A DNA stretch of 21,967 nucleotides from Reclinomonas americana ATCC 50394 (lineage: Eukaryota; Jakobida; Jakobea; Jakobida): NCBI GenBank assembly GCA_048213135.1, contig PS015110.1, forward strand, positions 6,730-28,696, read 5' to 3'. Both the position numbers and the translations under genes were made by a program. Position 1 is the stretch's first letter, and each line of letters starts with the position of its first letter. The notes beneath the pieces are model-generated. The model was not told the origin of the DNA and did no database searches. It was given only the letters and a program-made list of their open reading frames with translations. This document shows, in pieces, positions 1 to 9,800 of this stretch.

Positions 1-26
1 GAGAGAGAGAGAGAGAGAGAGAGAGA
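1..26. repeat. (GA)n microsatellite at window edge
   Basis: Perfect GA dinucleotide repeat. It lies in an intron of the NHL gene, so the transcript strand reads CT. Confidence 0.
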
Positions 27-64
27 TATCGTGCGTTTGCTATCTAAAAGTGGAGTCAACTAAC

Positions 65-267
65 CCTCGGGGTATTCAGTTGGGCGGAAGAGCCAGCACC
101 GTCAACCCAGCCGGCAGTACCCGCAGTACCGGCAACGAGCGATACCGATGGTAGCATGTCAAACGAGACGCCCATCATCAGCCCCATGTTGTTGGCATTA
201 ACGGTGGCGTTGAGGACTGCCGAGGAGGCAGTGATGCTGCTGGCCGACTGGCTGGAGACTTGAGGGG
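65..267 (-). repeat. Start of coding module 4 (exon cut by window edge context)
   Basis: A 203-nt exon begins APQVSSQSASSITASSAVL and continues into NHL blade 1 (LVAGTAGTAGWVDGAG), ending near LNTPR at donor GTTAGT. It is 27 nt (9 codons) shorter than the matching 230-nt exons of modules 2 and 3. The missing part lies where those modules carry the FN3-like C strand and the entry to blade 1. Positions 1-64 are intron, including a (GA)13 run at 1-26; the next exon lies outside the window. Confidence 0.
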
Positions 268-3200
268 CTGCGTGCGCGGGATGTATACATGAGTAGCAAT
301 CGAGCCGGAGTGAGCGGTAGCAAAAAAATAAATGCAACATACATATGTATCCAACAATCCCAATGATTAAATTACCTTGCAAGGTTGAAAACGACTGCAC
401 CGCACCACGGACAGCCGACACCGGATCCATCGCACGAAAGAAGTACGTGGTGTTGGGTGTCAAGTTCACAGCCGACGCGGAAATGAGCGTGTTCGAGTTT
501 CCCACGATAGATGACGGCGTAGACGCTAATGATAACGGTGGCAAATTCACCGTGCGCACAATAAAGTTACCAACATCTGAAACAAAGAGTTAGACCGGTG
601 CAATATCACAGCAGGTGCACATCGAGTCACACTGTACCTGACACCAACACGAGTCGATGAACCGAATCAAAGCCGATGCCCGCCTACGACAGTGGTCAAT
701 CACAATGCTAATACCAACAAAATCTACTGCATCACGTACAGGCACGTACAGGCGAGAAAAAATTGGCCACGGTCGCAGGACCATCGGCGAAGGCATTGAT
801 TCCAGTGACACCGGCAATCGTAGTGACCAAGCCAGCACTCGTCACCCGTCGAATGGTCTGATTATTTGTCTGTGTTGCGAAGGAGACATTATAAGACTCG
901 CGAGTCAAGGTCGTACATGGAATGAGATGACGCAACATCTGCCACGTACAGCATGCCAGAGACTGGATCTATTGTCACAGACTGTGGTGCATGAAAGGAA
1001 GCAGCCGCGCCTTGACCATCAGCAGAGCCAACTATTCCTGCTTGTCCAGCCAGTGTGCTGACCATCATCGACGACAGGTCGATCTTGCGAACCACATGGG
1101 CTCCCCTGTCCATAACATATAAGGTCGACCGCGATGAATCGAGCACCATGCCAATGGGTGAGCTGAAACGCGCCGCTGTTCCAACTCCGTCCGTGGATGC
1201 CGGTGAGCCAAACGTCCCAGCCACAAGCACTACATGGCCAGTATACGAAACGCGACTGCACAACAATGTTAGGTGCGATGACGGAACACAGAGTGAAACA
1301 ATTATTTCGAGACATCACGCACCGAATGACAGAGTTGTCCATGTCAGCAACATACACAACCTGAGTCGCACTGTCAACGGCCAAACCATGTGGAGTATGG
1401 AATCTAGCCGCAGATCCGACACCATCCACAGAACCAAGAACGCCACCAGCAAGTGTCGATACTGCGTTGCCACTTATCTTGCGAACTGCATGATTACTTG
1501 CCTACACGGAGTGTACAACGCAATGAAAAAAAGGACAACAATAAATACAGAAAGACATGCAGAGTATTGCGATGTGGACGTACATCGCACACGTAGAGAT
1601 CGCCGGCATTCAAATCACAACCAACGTCAACCGGACTGTAGACATTGCACAAGGTAAGTCAAACTATTGCCGACCAACAGGAACCACCAAGGTCAAATTT
1701 CGAACCCGCGGAAAGTGGCAACGGTGGTCGGACCGTCAGCATTGCCTTGCATGCCAACCAAGCCGGCAACCGTGCTGACCAAGCCGACAGGGGTGACGCT
1801 GCGGATTGTTTGTGCGCTACGGGAACCAAGAAATGACTAAGACCACTGACTGTACACGAAACAGCGACAAGATAGCACAAACCCGTAATCAGCGACGAAT
1901 GCAGTTCCAGTCATGTCGACGCACATCCGCTAAAAGAGGAAAAACAAGTGCGAAATTAAGACGTTGCACAAAATGTGTCGCAAAAGCATACGATATACCT
2001 GCAGGCTGCTGAAGCGCGCAGCTGAACCAACGCCGTCCACTAGACCAGACGAGCCAGCTGATCCCGCCAGCGTGCTCACCATTACGGCAGCGCCAAACTG
2101 CGAGCTACTGGTACCCAACTCAACAGCTGCAGAAACGGCCGCCCCGCCATTGGGATTCACGCTGCCAGCCAGCGTAGCGGAAGTCGATAAGATGTTGGTG
2201 ACACTGCTGGCAGTCGTCACCGTCGGTGCTGTGCGCAAAGAATGTCCAAAAAAAGATCAGCAACAAAGCGCAGGCGCAGAATGAACAAGCAAAACGCGAA
2301 ACAAATATTCACAGCGAGAAGAAATAGATTCACAAATCAGCGCACCTGGAGATGTTTGGAACGAACGCAATCCACTCCGCAGCAGTGTCACACTGTCCGC
2401 AAATCGGAAAAAGTACGTGACCGACGGCATCAGATTCGTCAGCGACAAGGACACGTTGACTGCCATGGTTCCCGTCGCCGTCGCCGGTGATCCCGTGATC
2501 GACGCAGGTGGAACAACAATTTTCCGAATCGTGTTGTTCCCCGTGTCTGCACGCACACAAGAAGGGAAACACAAACAAACAAAACAACGTGAGTTTAGAT
2601 ACCAGAGGTTGCACAGACTTCCCTACCCTCATAAACACACGCACCTGCAACAAACAGCCCACCACGGAATCGATTAACAACAACCCCTTGCTGCACAACC
2701 ATCCAACAATATGAGCGAGCCTAGGCCTGCTACTATGCGAGGGAACAGACACATCAACACCACACACACCGGATGGTTGAACCGAGCAATCGCTGCAAGT
2801 CCATCCGCCGACCCACTGCTCCCCGCAACACCAGCAATCGTCGTCACCGCACCTGCCGCACTTACTTGTCGAATGTGTTCTCCCTGCACAAGAAACAGCA
2901 AGAAATAGAAGGGGATCAAGGACACAGTGGGTGAGTGAAGGAAACGCAGTCCGCAGTTCAGATTTTCGCAGACAAACACGCAACATCAGCAACATAAATC
3001 ACATTCGCCACCGGATCCACACCCAGACCAAAAGGTCGATTGAAATGCGCACTCACTCCCGTGCCATCACTCGTACCCGTAACACCAAGCTCGCCCGCCA
3101 GAGTCGTCACCGTTGACGTCGCCAGCACAATCTTGCGCACCGCAAAATTACTCGCATCCGCCACATACAGCGCACCACGTCCATCCAGTGCCACATCGGT

Positions 3201-5339
3201 CGGGAAGTTGAACCTCGCAGCAGACCCGATTCCATCGATCAATCCAGCCATCCCGAGTGTGCCGGCCACAGTTGTTGCGACGCCGCTGAATGACACACGT
3301 CTGTGCGCATACACGGGTTGGGTGAGTCATCTTACTCCATGATGCAACAAGGCATGCAAGACAATGCAACTCACCGCACACTGTGATTCTGATACTCGGC
3401 AACATACACGCACTCGCCGGCGCTGTCCACCGCCAGACCGCGTGGCCCATTAAACCGTGCGGCGCTGCCAATACCATTCACAGCACCCGCACTGCCATTG
3501 CCTGCCACAGTCGACACTGTGCTGCCTGACACCTTGCGAAGCACATGATTCGAGTCCTGCAGACCATACACATACAGACGCCAGTTTAGATCACCGCCAT
3601 CACAAACTCTCTCTCTCTCATATCACACGCGCATGTCGCAGAACACTTTTGACGTCACCGCCACCGCATTACTTCTCTCTCTTTCTCTCCCTTTATCCTC
3701 TCCTGCTAACGCACCTCGCTAAAGTACAGATCGCCCGTTGCCAGATTGATGTCGATGCCGTATGGACTGCAAGACGACGAAGACCCAAATGAGATTACTT
3801 GCGCACTAGCACACAACCACCAGCTCAGCTCCAACAGCGCAACTTGTTCAGCAAGGCCGACGACACCGCACCGTCAGTGTATCCAGAAGTACCAGCCTGC
3901 CCGACAAGCGTGCTCACCGCACCCGACACGTCGATCTTACGGATCGTGTGTCCACCGCTGCTCTCAACACCAAAGAGAGAGAGAGAGAGAGCGAGAGAGA
4001 GAGCGAGCGAGAGAGAGACGATGATACACTGTGAGTCTTCTACACACCGAATGCAAACGGCAACGCAGTGGTGGCGCACGCAACGTTGCCACGTACACGT
4101 TGAACGATGCATCGATGCACAGATTCTGTATAAAGGAACACGATGAGCGAGGTTGACAACAATCACACGCACAGCACAAACAAACACAGGAGAAATCAAA
4201 CCGTCGGCGAGCTGAATCGCGCCGCAGCACCCGAGCCATCCGTGCTACCACTCATGCCAGCTGTGCCAGCCAAAGTCGACACACTCAATGCAGATCCGAA
4301 GGCGTCTTGCGAGAATGCCAGCTCAAACACATTGCTGGTGGTGACACCGACGTCATTTGGGTTCACAGTGGCGGGGAGCGTGGCCGTGGTGGACAAAACG
4401 CTTGTGGCTGACGCCGAGGTGACGGTCGGTGCTGAGGTCGGAAGCGGTGCGTGCAAATTGATGAGGCAACCCAAGAGGACTCTGCACTGCATCGCACAAG
4501 CACTCACCAGTGCTGGTTGTAAACTGCACGGTACTGCCATACTGGCCAGCCGCGGCGGCTCGAAAGAAGTAGGACACGCCGGGCAACAGGTTGGTGACGA
4601 CCGTAGAAATCGAGACATCAGAACTTCCAGACGACGTCGCCGGTGTGGCGGTAATGGCTGGCGCCGGGATGGTGATACGGCGAACATTATGAATTGCAGC
4701 ATCTATGAATCACAGGCCAGACGGACAGAGAAAGAATGTTGTTAACAAACAAATGACATTGAGAATGAGTTGCACGCAAACTCGTGAGGTGTACCGGTTG
4801 CGATCAGACCGCCAGATATCACGTCCACAGATACCGATTGCTGCACGTGACGACGACCAAAATGAGAAGAATACACAACAATGAAAATGACGGAAAGTGG
4901 GAGACGGACGACGCTGGAGAAGCGAGCGGTAGTGCTGTCACCGTCCGCCGAGCCCGCTGCACCGACATTGCCTGCAACAGAGCTTACCACGCCAGCGGGT
5001 GTGATTTGACGGATGGTATGATTCACGTTCTGTGTGTGAGAACAAAGCGTGAGGGAAGGAAACAGGACAATTATTGAAACAAACAAGCGCATAGATGTAC
5101 AACAACAACGAGGGTGAATGGAAACAATCGGCACGAAAGAGAATGAGAAAGGCAAGAAGTGGGACGAGAGGTGGATCAAAGGAAAGGGAGAATTGAGAGA
5201 GTGAGGGGGAGGGGAAGGGAGAGAGGGGGGAGGGAGAGGAGAGAAGGAGAGAACAGTGAGACCGAGAGGGACAGAATTTGAGGAAAGAGAGAGAGAGAGA
5301 GAAGAAGAAGAAGAAGAGAGAGAAGAAGAAGAGAGAAGA

Positions 5340-5386
<47 letters not shown>

Positions 5387-6938
5387 AGAGAGAGAGTAGA
5401 NNNNNNNNNNNNNNNNNNNNNNNNNNNNNNNNNNNNNNNNNNNNNNNNNNNNNNNNNNNNNNNNNNNNNNNNNNNNNNNNNNNNNNNNNNNNNNNNNNNN
5501 NNNNNNNNNNNNNNNNNNNNNNNNNNNNNNNNNNNNNNNNNNNNNNNNNNNNNNNNNNNNNNNNNNNNNNNNNNNNNNNNNNNNNNNNNNNNNNNNNNNN
5601 NNNNNNNNNNNNNNNNNNNNNNNNNNNNNNNNNNNNNNNNNNNNNNNNNNNNNNNNNNNNNNNNNNNNNNNNNNNNNNNNNNNNNNNNNNNNNNNNNNNN
5701 NNNNNNNNNAGAGAGAGAGGGAGAGAGAGTAGGATTAAAAAAGGTACAAGAAGGTCAAATGAATGAGGTATTGACAAGCGATGTACGATGATCAGCATCG
5801 ACAAAAGAAGAATAGAAAGAGCTATACAGATTTGTAAAGCAAGGCAACCCCTCCACCACGCCCTCTTTCTTCCCATACTACCCCCACGCAACATCCGCCA
5901 CATAGATCATGCCGATCACCTGATCCACTGCTATGCCGACTGGACCAGAGAAGTATGCTGCTGTGCCGACACCATTGGAGGACCCGGAGGCACCAGCGTG
6001 ACCCGCAAATGTGGTAACCGCCAGCGTGACAATGTCGATGGTGCGAATGACGTGATTGCCGCAGTCGACCACATACACAAGGCCGCGTTTGGAGTCCACA
6101 GCCAGCCCGTCGGGTAACGAAAACCTGGCCGCCGGACCCACGTCGTCTGTCGAACCAGATTGACCAGCGGCACCGGCCACGGTCGTCACAACCCCTGCCA
6201 GCGACACACGCCGGATAATATTAGCCTGCGTATCAGCGACGAAGAGTGCCTCCAGGCCGAGGGTGTTGCAGAAGCCGATGCCCCGCGGATCATTAAACGA
6301 GGCCCCAGCTCCTGTACCATCGACGCTGCCAGGAGTGGTCACGCCCGCGACTGTGGAAACGGTGGAAAGGTCGGCCGACAGCGAGCGAATGGAGTTGTTC
6401 AGACGCTACGCATGCAAGTCCCACGGTGTGAGACTCGTGCTTTGCGGCGCGCAGGCAGCGGACAGCAAGAGTACGCAACATCGGTAATGTATATAATGCC
6501 CGTGGCATAATCAATCGCCATCCCGTACGGTCTGCAGACGTCGAGGGTGAATGGAAGATATTGGTGGGTGCAGACGCAGACAACAAGGAGACGGGACTTG
6601 GAAAAACGCGCAGTCGCCAAGGCCGCTCCATCGGCAGTGCCAAACGTACCAGCCACACCAGCGACTGTGCTGACGACGCCTGCAGCGGTGATTTTGCGGA
6701 TGGTGTTGTTGCTGCGCAGGAGGGTGAGGGGAAGGAGAAGGAGAGGGGGAAGAGAGGGGAGACGAGAGAGGGGGAAGCGAGAGCGAGGGGAGAGCGAGAG
6801 CGAGGGGAGAGCGAGAGCGAGGGGAGAGCGAGAGCGAGGGAGAGCGAGAGCGAGGGGAGAGCGAGAGCGAGGGGAGAGCGAGAGCGAGGGGAGAGGGAAG
6901 ACCGAGAGGGGAGACCGAGAGGGGAGACGAGAGAGAAA

Positions 6939-6988
<50 letters not shown>

Positions 6989-8084
6989 GTACGTNNNNNN
7001 NNNNNNNNNNNNNNNNNNNNNNNNNNNNNNNNNNNNNNNNNNNNNNNNNNNNNNNNNNNNNNNNNNNNNNNNNNNNNNNNNNNNNNNNNNNNNNNNNNNN
7101 NNNNNNNNNNNNNNNNNNNNNNNNNNNNNNNNNNNNNNNNNNNNNNNNNNNNNNNNNNNNNNNNNNNNNNNNNNNNNNNNNNNNNNNNNNNNNNNNNNNN
7201 NNNNNNNNNNNNNNNNNNNNNNNNNNNNNNNNNNNNNNNNNNNNNNNNNNNNNNNNNNNNNNNNNNNNNNNNNNNNNNNNNNNNNNNNNNNNNNNNNNNN
7301 NNNNNNNNNNNNNNNNNNNNNNNNNNNNNNNNNNNNNNNNNNNNNNNNNNNNNNNNNNNNNNNNNNNNNNNNNNNNNNNNNNNNNNNNNNNNNNNNNNNN
7401 NNNNNNNNNNNNNNNNNNNNNNNNNNNNNNNNNNNNNNNNNNNNNNNNNNNNNNNNNNNNNNNNNGAGAGAGAGAGAGAGTCTCCAAAGAGATGCAACAC
7501 GCACGCAACTCTTGGTCGGCCAGGATGATGTCCCCAGCGGCGGTGACCACCGCGCACTGCACGCACACACGCACACACGGCAAGGACATGAGGACGCATC
7601 AACTCTTCGCCTCCTCTCTTCTCCCCCTCACACCAACGCACTTGCGGGTGGGAGAACGCAGCCGCCGATCCAGTTCCATCAGCCGAGCCCGCACTCAACG
7701 AGGTCAAGCCGGCCACCGTCGACACATTGACAGTGGCGCCCAGTTGCGCAGCCGAGGTGGCAATCTCAAACGTGTTATCGACCGTACCCGCTCCGTTGGC
7801 ATTGACGGTGCCGGAGAGCACGGCGCTCGTTGACGTCACCGAACCGTACTGGTCGCCAGACACAATCGGCACATCTGCAAAAAGGGAAAGGTAAAGGAAA
7901 TGGAGGATGATAATGAGTTGCTCTTGCGGTGCTGCTTGCGCGCAACTGAGAGTGGTGAATTGGCTGCGGCGGCGAGTCGACACTTGCGCTGTGCCAACAG
8001 AGAGAAAGAGAGCGAGCGGACAGAGGTGAGCGAATGTGACACACGCTCGGGCATTTGTGGTGCAAATTGCAAGAGAAGGAGAGC

Positions 8085-8133
<49 letters not shown>

Positions 8134-8530
8134 GACGAAGAGACGAGGAGGTAGAGAGAGAAGANNNNNNNNNNNNNNNNNNNNGAGAGGGAGGGAGGGA
8201 GCGAGGGAGGGAGCGAGAGCATGTGTCTTACAGTGCGCTATTGTGTGAGTGCAAGAGAGAGTGTGTGTGTGAGAGAGAGAGAGAGAGTGTGTGTGTGTGT
8301 GTGTGTGCGAGAGAGAGTAAGAGTGAGCATGATTGAAACAGCAGCTGCGCAAGTGGCGGACACACAATGTCTCGCAAACGAAGACACAGACAGTGAGAGA
8401 GAGAGAGAGAGAGAGAGTTCACACCTCCGTCTGCGCCACGCGCGGTGAGATGCACACATAGCAATAGTGCACAGAGCACTGCTGCTAATAATGTGCACAC
8501 CGCAGCGGGTGCGGGCGCGCGCAAAAACAT
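65..8530 (-). CDS. Secreted multi-module NHL beta-propeller / split FN3-like protein (3' end outside window)
   Basis: Large extracellular or surface protein of unknown ligand; I recognise the folds, not the gene. Exons in transcript order: 8425-8530, 7642-7874, 7510-7556, 6598-6711, 6480-6531, 5893-6405, 4910-5029, 4795-4840, 4508-4702, 4202-4431, 4085-4125, 3844-3960, 3715-3766, 3375-3556, 2985-3300, 2770-2883, 2645-2690, 2346-2546, 1999-2228, 1883-1929, 1706-1816, 1584-1635, 1323-1501, 937-1255, 750-869, 638-683, 376-576, 65-267. Together they give 1411 codons in one open frame. Every junction was chosen because phase and the NHL pattern (TLAG..G..DG.G.AARF..P.G.AVD, then YVAD..NHTIRKI) continue across it. 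Residues 1-35 form a signal peptide: Arg at 4, then a hydrophobic Ala/Leu/Cys/Val core. Residues 36-475, 476-908 and 909-1343 are complete modules; 1344-1411 start a fourth. No transmembrane segment is seen, but the C-terminus is missing. Boundaries are predictions without transcript support. The junction 2985/2883 leaves its blade two residues short and is the least certain. Confidence 0.
376..2228 (-). repeat. Intragenic coding module 3 (split FN3-like domain around six NHL blades)
   Basis: Nine exons (230, 47, 111, 52, 179, 319, 120, 46 and 201 nt; 435 codons). It starts APTVTTASSVTNILSTSATL, passes VELGTSSSQFG and enters blade 1. Blade ends are GAQTIRSV, SNHAVRKI, DNSVIRRV, GAHVVRKI, NNQTIRRV and GNFIVRTV. 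The closing half contains LTPNTTYFFRA and SFSTLQG. Codon third positions look visibly richer in A/T than in module 1 or in the three housekeeping genes. Confidence 0.
2346..4431 (-). repeat. Intragenic coding module 2 (split FN3-like domain around six NHL blades)
   Basis: Nine exons (230, 41, 117, 52, 182, 316, 114, 46 and 201 nt; 433 codons). It starts APTVTSASATSVLSTTATL, passes VFELAFSQDAFGSAL and enters blade 1. Blade ends are SGGHTIRKI, DSNHVLRKV, QNHSVRRV, SNFAVRKI, GEHIRQV and GNNTIRKI. The closing FN3-like half contains LMPSVTYFFRF and SFQTSPG. Exon sizes and phases match module 3 almost exactly, which supports both the exon calls and origin by duplication. Blade 1 has YVAT where the other blades usually have YVAD. 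Confidence 0.
3972..4019. repeat. GA-rich microsatellite in NHL-gene intron
   Basis: GA repeats broken by GCGA, directly upstream (in transcript sense) of the acceptor at 3961. The transcript reads CU-rich, so the repeat also serves as the polypyrimidine tract of that intron. Confidence 0.
5173..5730. repeat. GA-rich microsatellite around a 309-N gap
   Basis: GA/GAA/AGGG-type purine repeats occupy 5173-5400 and 5710-5730, with N at 5401-5709. All of it lies inside the 863-nt NHL-gene intron 5030-5892. Both flanks are the same repeat, so the gap is most likely more repeat. No coding signal is seen. Confidence 0.
6721..7480. repeat. 18-bp GA-rich minisatellite, (GA)n and a 471-N gap
   Basis: From about 6779 to 6895 a unit close to GAGAGCGAGAGCGAGGGG repeats roughly six times, followed by (GA)n, the word ACGTACGT, and N at 6995-7465; GA resumes to 7480. 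It all sits in NHL-gene intron 6712-7509, so the transcript strand is CU-rich. Long open frames here are artefacts of the repeat. Confidence 0.
8085..8417. repeat. GA, GT and GGGA simple repeats with a 20-N gap
   Basis: Successive blocks of (GA)n at 8086-8132, GGGA-type repeat after the gap 8165-8184, (GT)n near 8260-8308 and (GA)n near 8394-8417. All are within the first intron (7875-8424) of the NHL gene. The 20-N gap is probably of arbitrary size. Confidence 0.
8425..8530 (-). other. Signal-peptide exon (exon 1) of the NHL protein
   Basis: The ATG at 8530-8528 opens a 35-codon exon that begins MFLRAPAP and runs through a hydrophobic core (CTLLAAVLCALLLCVHL) to TARGADG. A typical signal peptidase site would lie near the Ala-Arg-Gly-Ala stretch. 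The donor GTGTGAAC leaves phase 1, which joins the phase-1 acceptor TTTTTGCAG at 7875 and creates an Asp codon. This is the only nearby minus-strand frame that supplies both a start and the right phase. That makes it a good first exon, although a non-coding leader exon further upstream cannot be excluded. Confidence 0.
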
Positions 8531-9466
8531 GCGCAGAGGGGGAAATGTGAATGTGTGAAGGCGAGCACAATCTTATTGTCTCGGAGTTTTCGGACTACAA
8601 GTCGGTTCTTTCACACAGGTGAGACAGTGCAGATTGTTCAAGTACGCACTCGCTGAGCAGAGCGTGCGCGCTTGCGCACCGACGTCGATATCAGCAAAAC
8701 ATAAAAATCATAAGGTGCGCAACCATGGCCACCACAGGCACCTGCATGCATACATGCGTTTCGTTATCAGTAGACCGAGTATTCGGCATTGCGTGCGAGC
8801 GTGCAGGTTTGCGCGCCGTTATGGTTTCTTGATTTGTACGACTTGATATTGGACGTCGTAGACAGCACTCCACGACCCCTGCTTGGCCTTGACAGCCGGC
8901 AAAGATGGAAGAGAGGAGAGTAGCGAGCACAAAGTCGAGGACGCTCTCACGATTGTGTCCTCGCCTTATCGGTTTTGCTTCTGGTGGCTTCCTCTCTTCG
9001 GAGGTCGCTACTCGTGTGGCGATCTTGGGTCGGGTCTCTTTGAAAACGTAGACGAGGAGTAGAATTGGCACTGTAGTTCGTGTTGCCAGGGTCACTGTCA
9101 GCACGTACAACAATTTGTGATGATGCAGAAGATCGCACTTCTCGAGTTGTTCGAAGCTCCGATCACGAGCGCGAACGCACATAAAAGAATTAAACCTGCG
9201 GCAGCCCTAAAGACTCGTGTCTATATTGATGCTTTGGATATGGTTGGATTTGGTCATCAGAACAGCGGCTGTCTGTTTGTTGGCATGACGGAAAAAGTTC
9301 GTCCGCTTCATTCGTTCTTTTCAAGGCATCGACAAGAACACAAAGAGAGAAACGCATTGCAAGTACCACAATCAAGCAGCAGCCGGCCAGCGCAGAGTTA
9401 CAGCCAGCACCAACAGAGAGGACAGCAGGACACACATTGCATTGCATTGATTTTCAATCAAAAAGA
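8531..9466. other. Intergenic spacer between divergent NHL and dehydratase genes
   Basis: This 936-bp region must hold the 5' leaders and promoters of both neighbours. I see no convincing gene. An AT-rich word ACATAAAAG at about 9179-9187, 280 nt before the dehydratase ATG, is TATA-like, but nothing else supports it. Two overlapping long frames on opposite strands (8691-9182 minus, 9119-9470 plus) are described separately or rejected. Confidence 0.
8691..9182 (-). CDS. Hypothetical small ORF with hydrophobic segment (doubtful)
   Basis: A 163-codon single-exon frame with an ATG at 9182-9180. Near residues 25-47 it has a stretch rich in Leu/Val/Thr (YVLTVTLATRTT, then VPILLLVYVF) that could be a membrane segment. 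A charged linker and a Cys-containing tail follow. I recognise no family. It lies 160 nt upstream of the NHL-gene ATG on the same strand, and part of it overlaps an opposite-strand frame, so it may be chance or leader sequence. Apart from frame length there is no support. Confidence 0.
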   Translation of the reverse strand: MCVRARDRSFEQLEKCDLLHHHKLLYVLTVTLATRTTVPILLLVYVFKETRPKIATRVATSEERKPPEAKPIRRGHNRESVLDFVLATLLSSIFAGCQGQAGVVECCLRRPISSRTNQETITARKPARSHAMPNTRSTDNETHVCMQVPVVAMVAHLMIFMFC

Positions 9467-9749
9467 ATGACCTCGCGCGTGGACGACCTCCGCACCCCGT
9501 GCCTCGTCATGCGTCGCCGAGTGGCTCAACTAAACGCCGAGCGAATGCTGCGCGTGGCGCGCGAGCACGGGTGTCGTGTGCGTCCGCATGTGAAGACGCA
9601 CAAGACGTGGAAGGGCGCGTTGTTGCAGTTGGGAGGCGAAGGAGAAGGTGAAGGAGAGGGAGAAGGAGCGATTGTGGTGTCGACGTTGGCCGAGGCGCAG
9701 TTCTTTGCGCAGAGAGGAATGCGCGATATTTTGTATGCAGGTGAGTGGC

Positions 9750-9800
<51 letters not shown>

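Larger units (their letters stand above)
4508..7874 (-). repeat. Intragenic coding module 1 (split FN3-like domain around six NHL blades)
   Basis: Eight exons (233, 47, 114, 52, 513, 120, 46 and 195 nt; 1320 nt, 440 codons). The first FN3-like half (DVPIVSGDQYGSVTST to FEIATSAAQLG) leads straight into blade 1 (VSTVAG). Blades 1-6 end in DNNTIRKI, RLNNSIRSL, QANIIRRV, GNHVIRTI, NVNHTIRQI and IHNVRRI. The second FN3-like half follows (LLPGVSYFFR, then STVQFTTSTG). The 513-nt exon 5893-6405 carries the end of blade 2, blades 3 and 4 and most of blade 5 without the intron that splits the matching region of modules 2 and 3. Introns on either side of 6598-6711 and between 5029 and 5893 include GA/CT repeats, two of them interrupted by assembly gaps. 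Confidence 0.

Noticed and set aside
590-838. Minus-strand frame ISIVIDHCRRRASALIRF as the end of blade 6 of module 3
   Set aside because: Splicing from 750 to 683 (acceptor TGTCGTAG) gives AGIGFDSVHRLVLVSD, which fits the NHL pattern and the 46-nt exon size of the other modules; the unsplit frame does not.
8228-8570. Alternative minus-strand frame starting MCSPSHIHISPS near the NHL-gene start
   Set aside because: No signal-peptide character and wrong phase for the exon at 7874; the MFLRAPAP frame fits both.
9119-9470. 117-codon plus-strand frame whose TGA overlaps the dehydratase ATG (ATGA)
   Set aside because: No recognisable family, Gln/Ser-rich end, and it overlaps an opposite-strand frame; an ATGA overlap is a prokaryote-style coupling with no expected role here. 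Possibly an upstream ORF, more likely chance.
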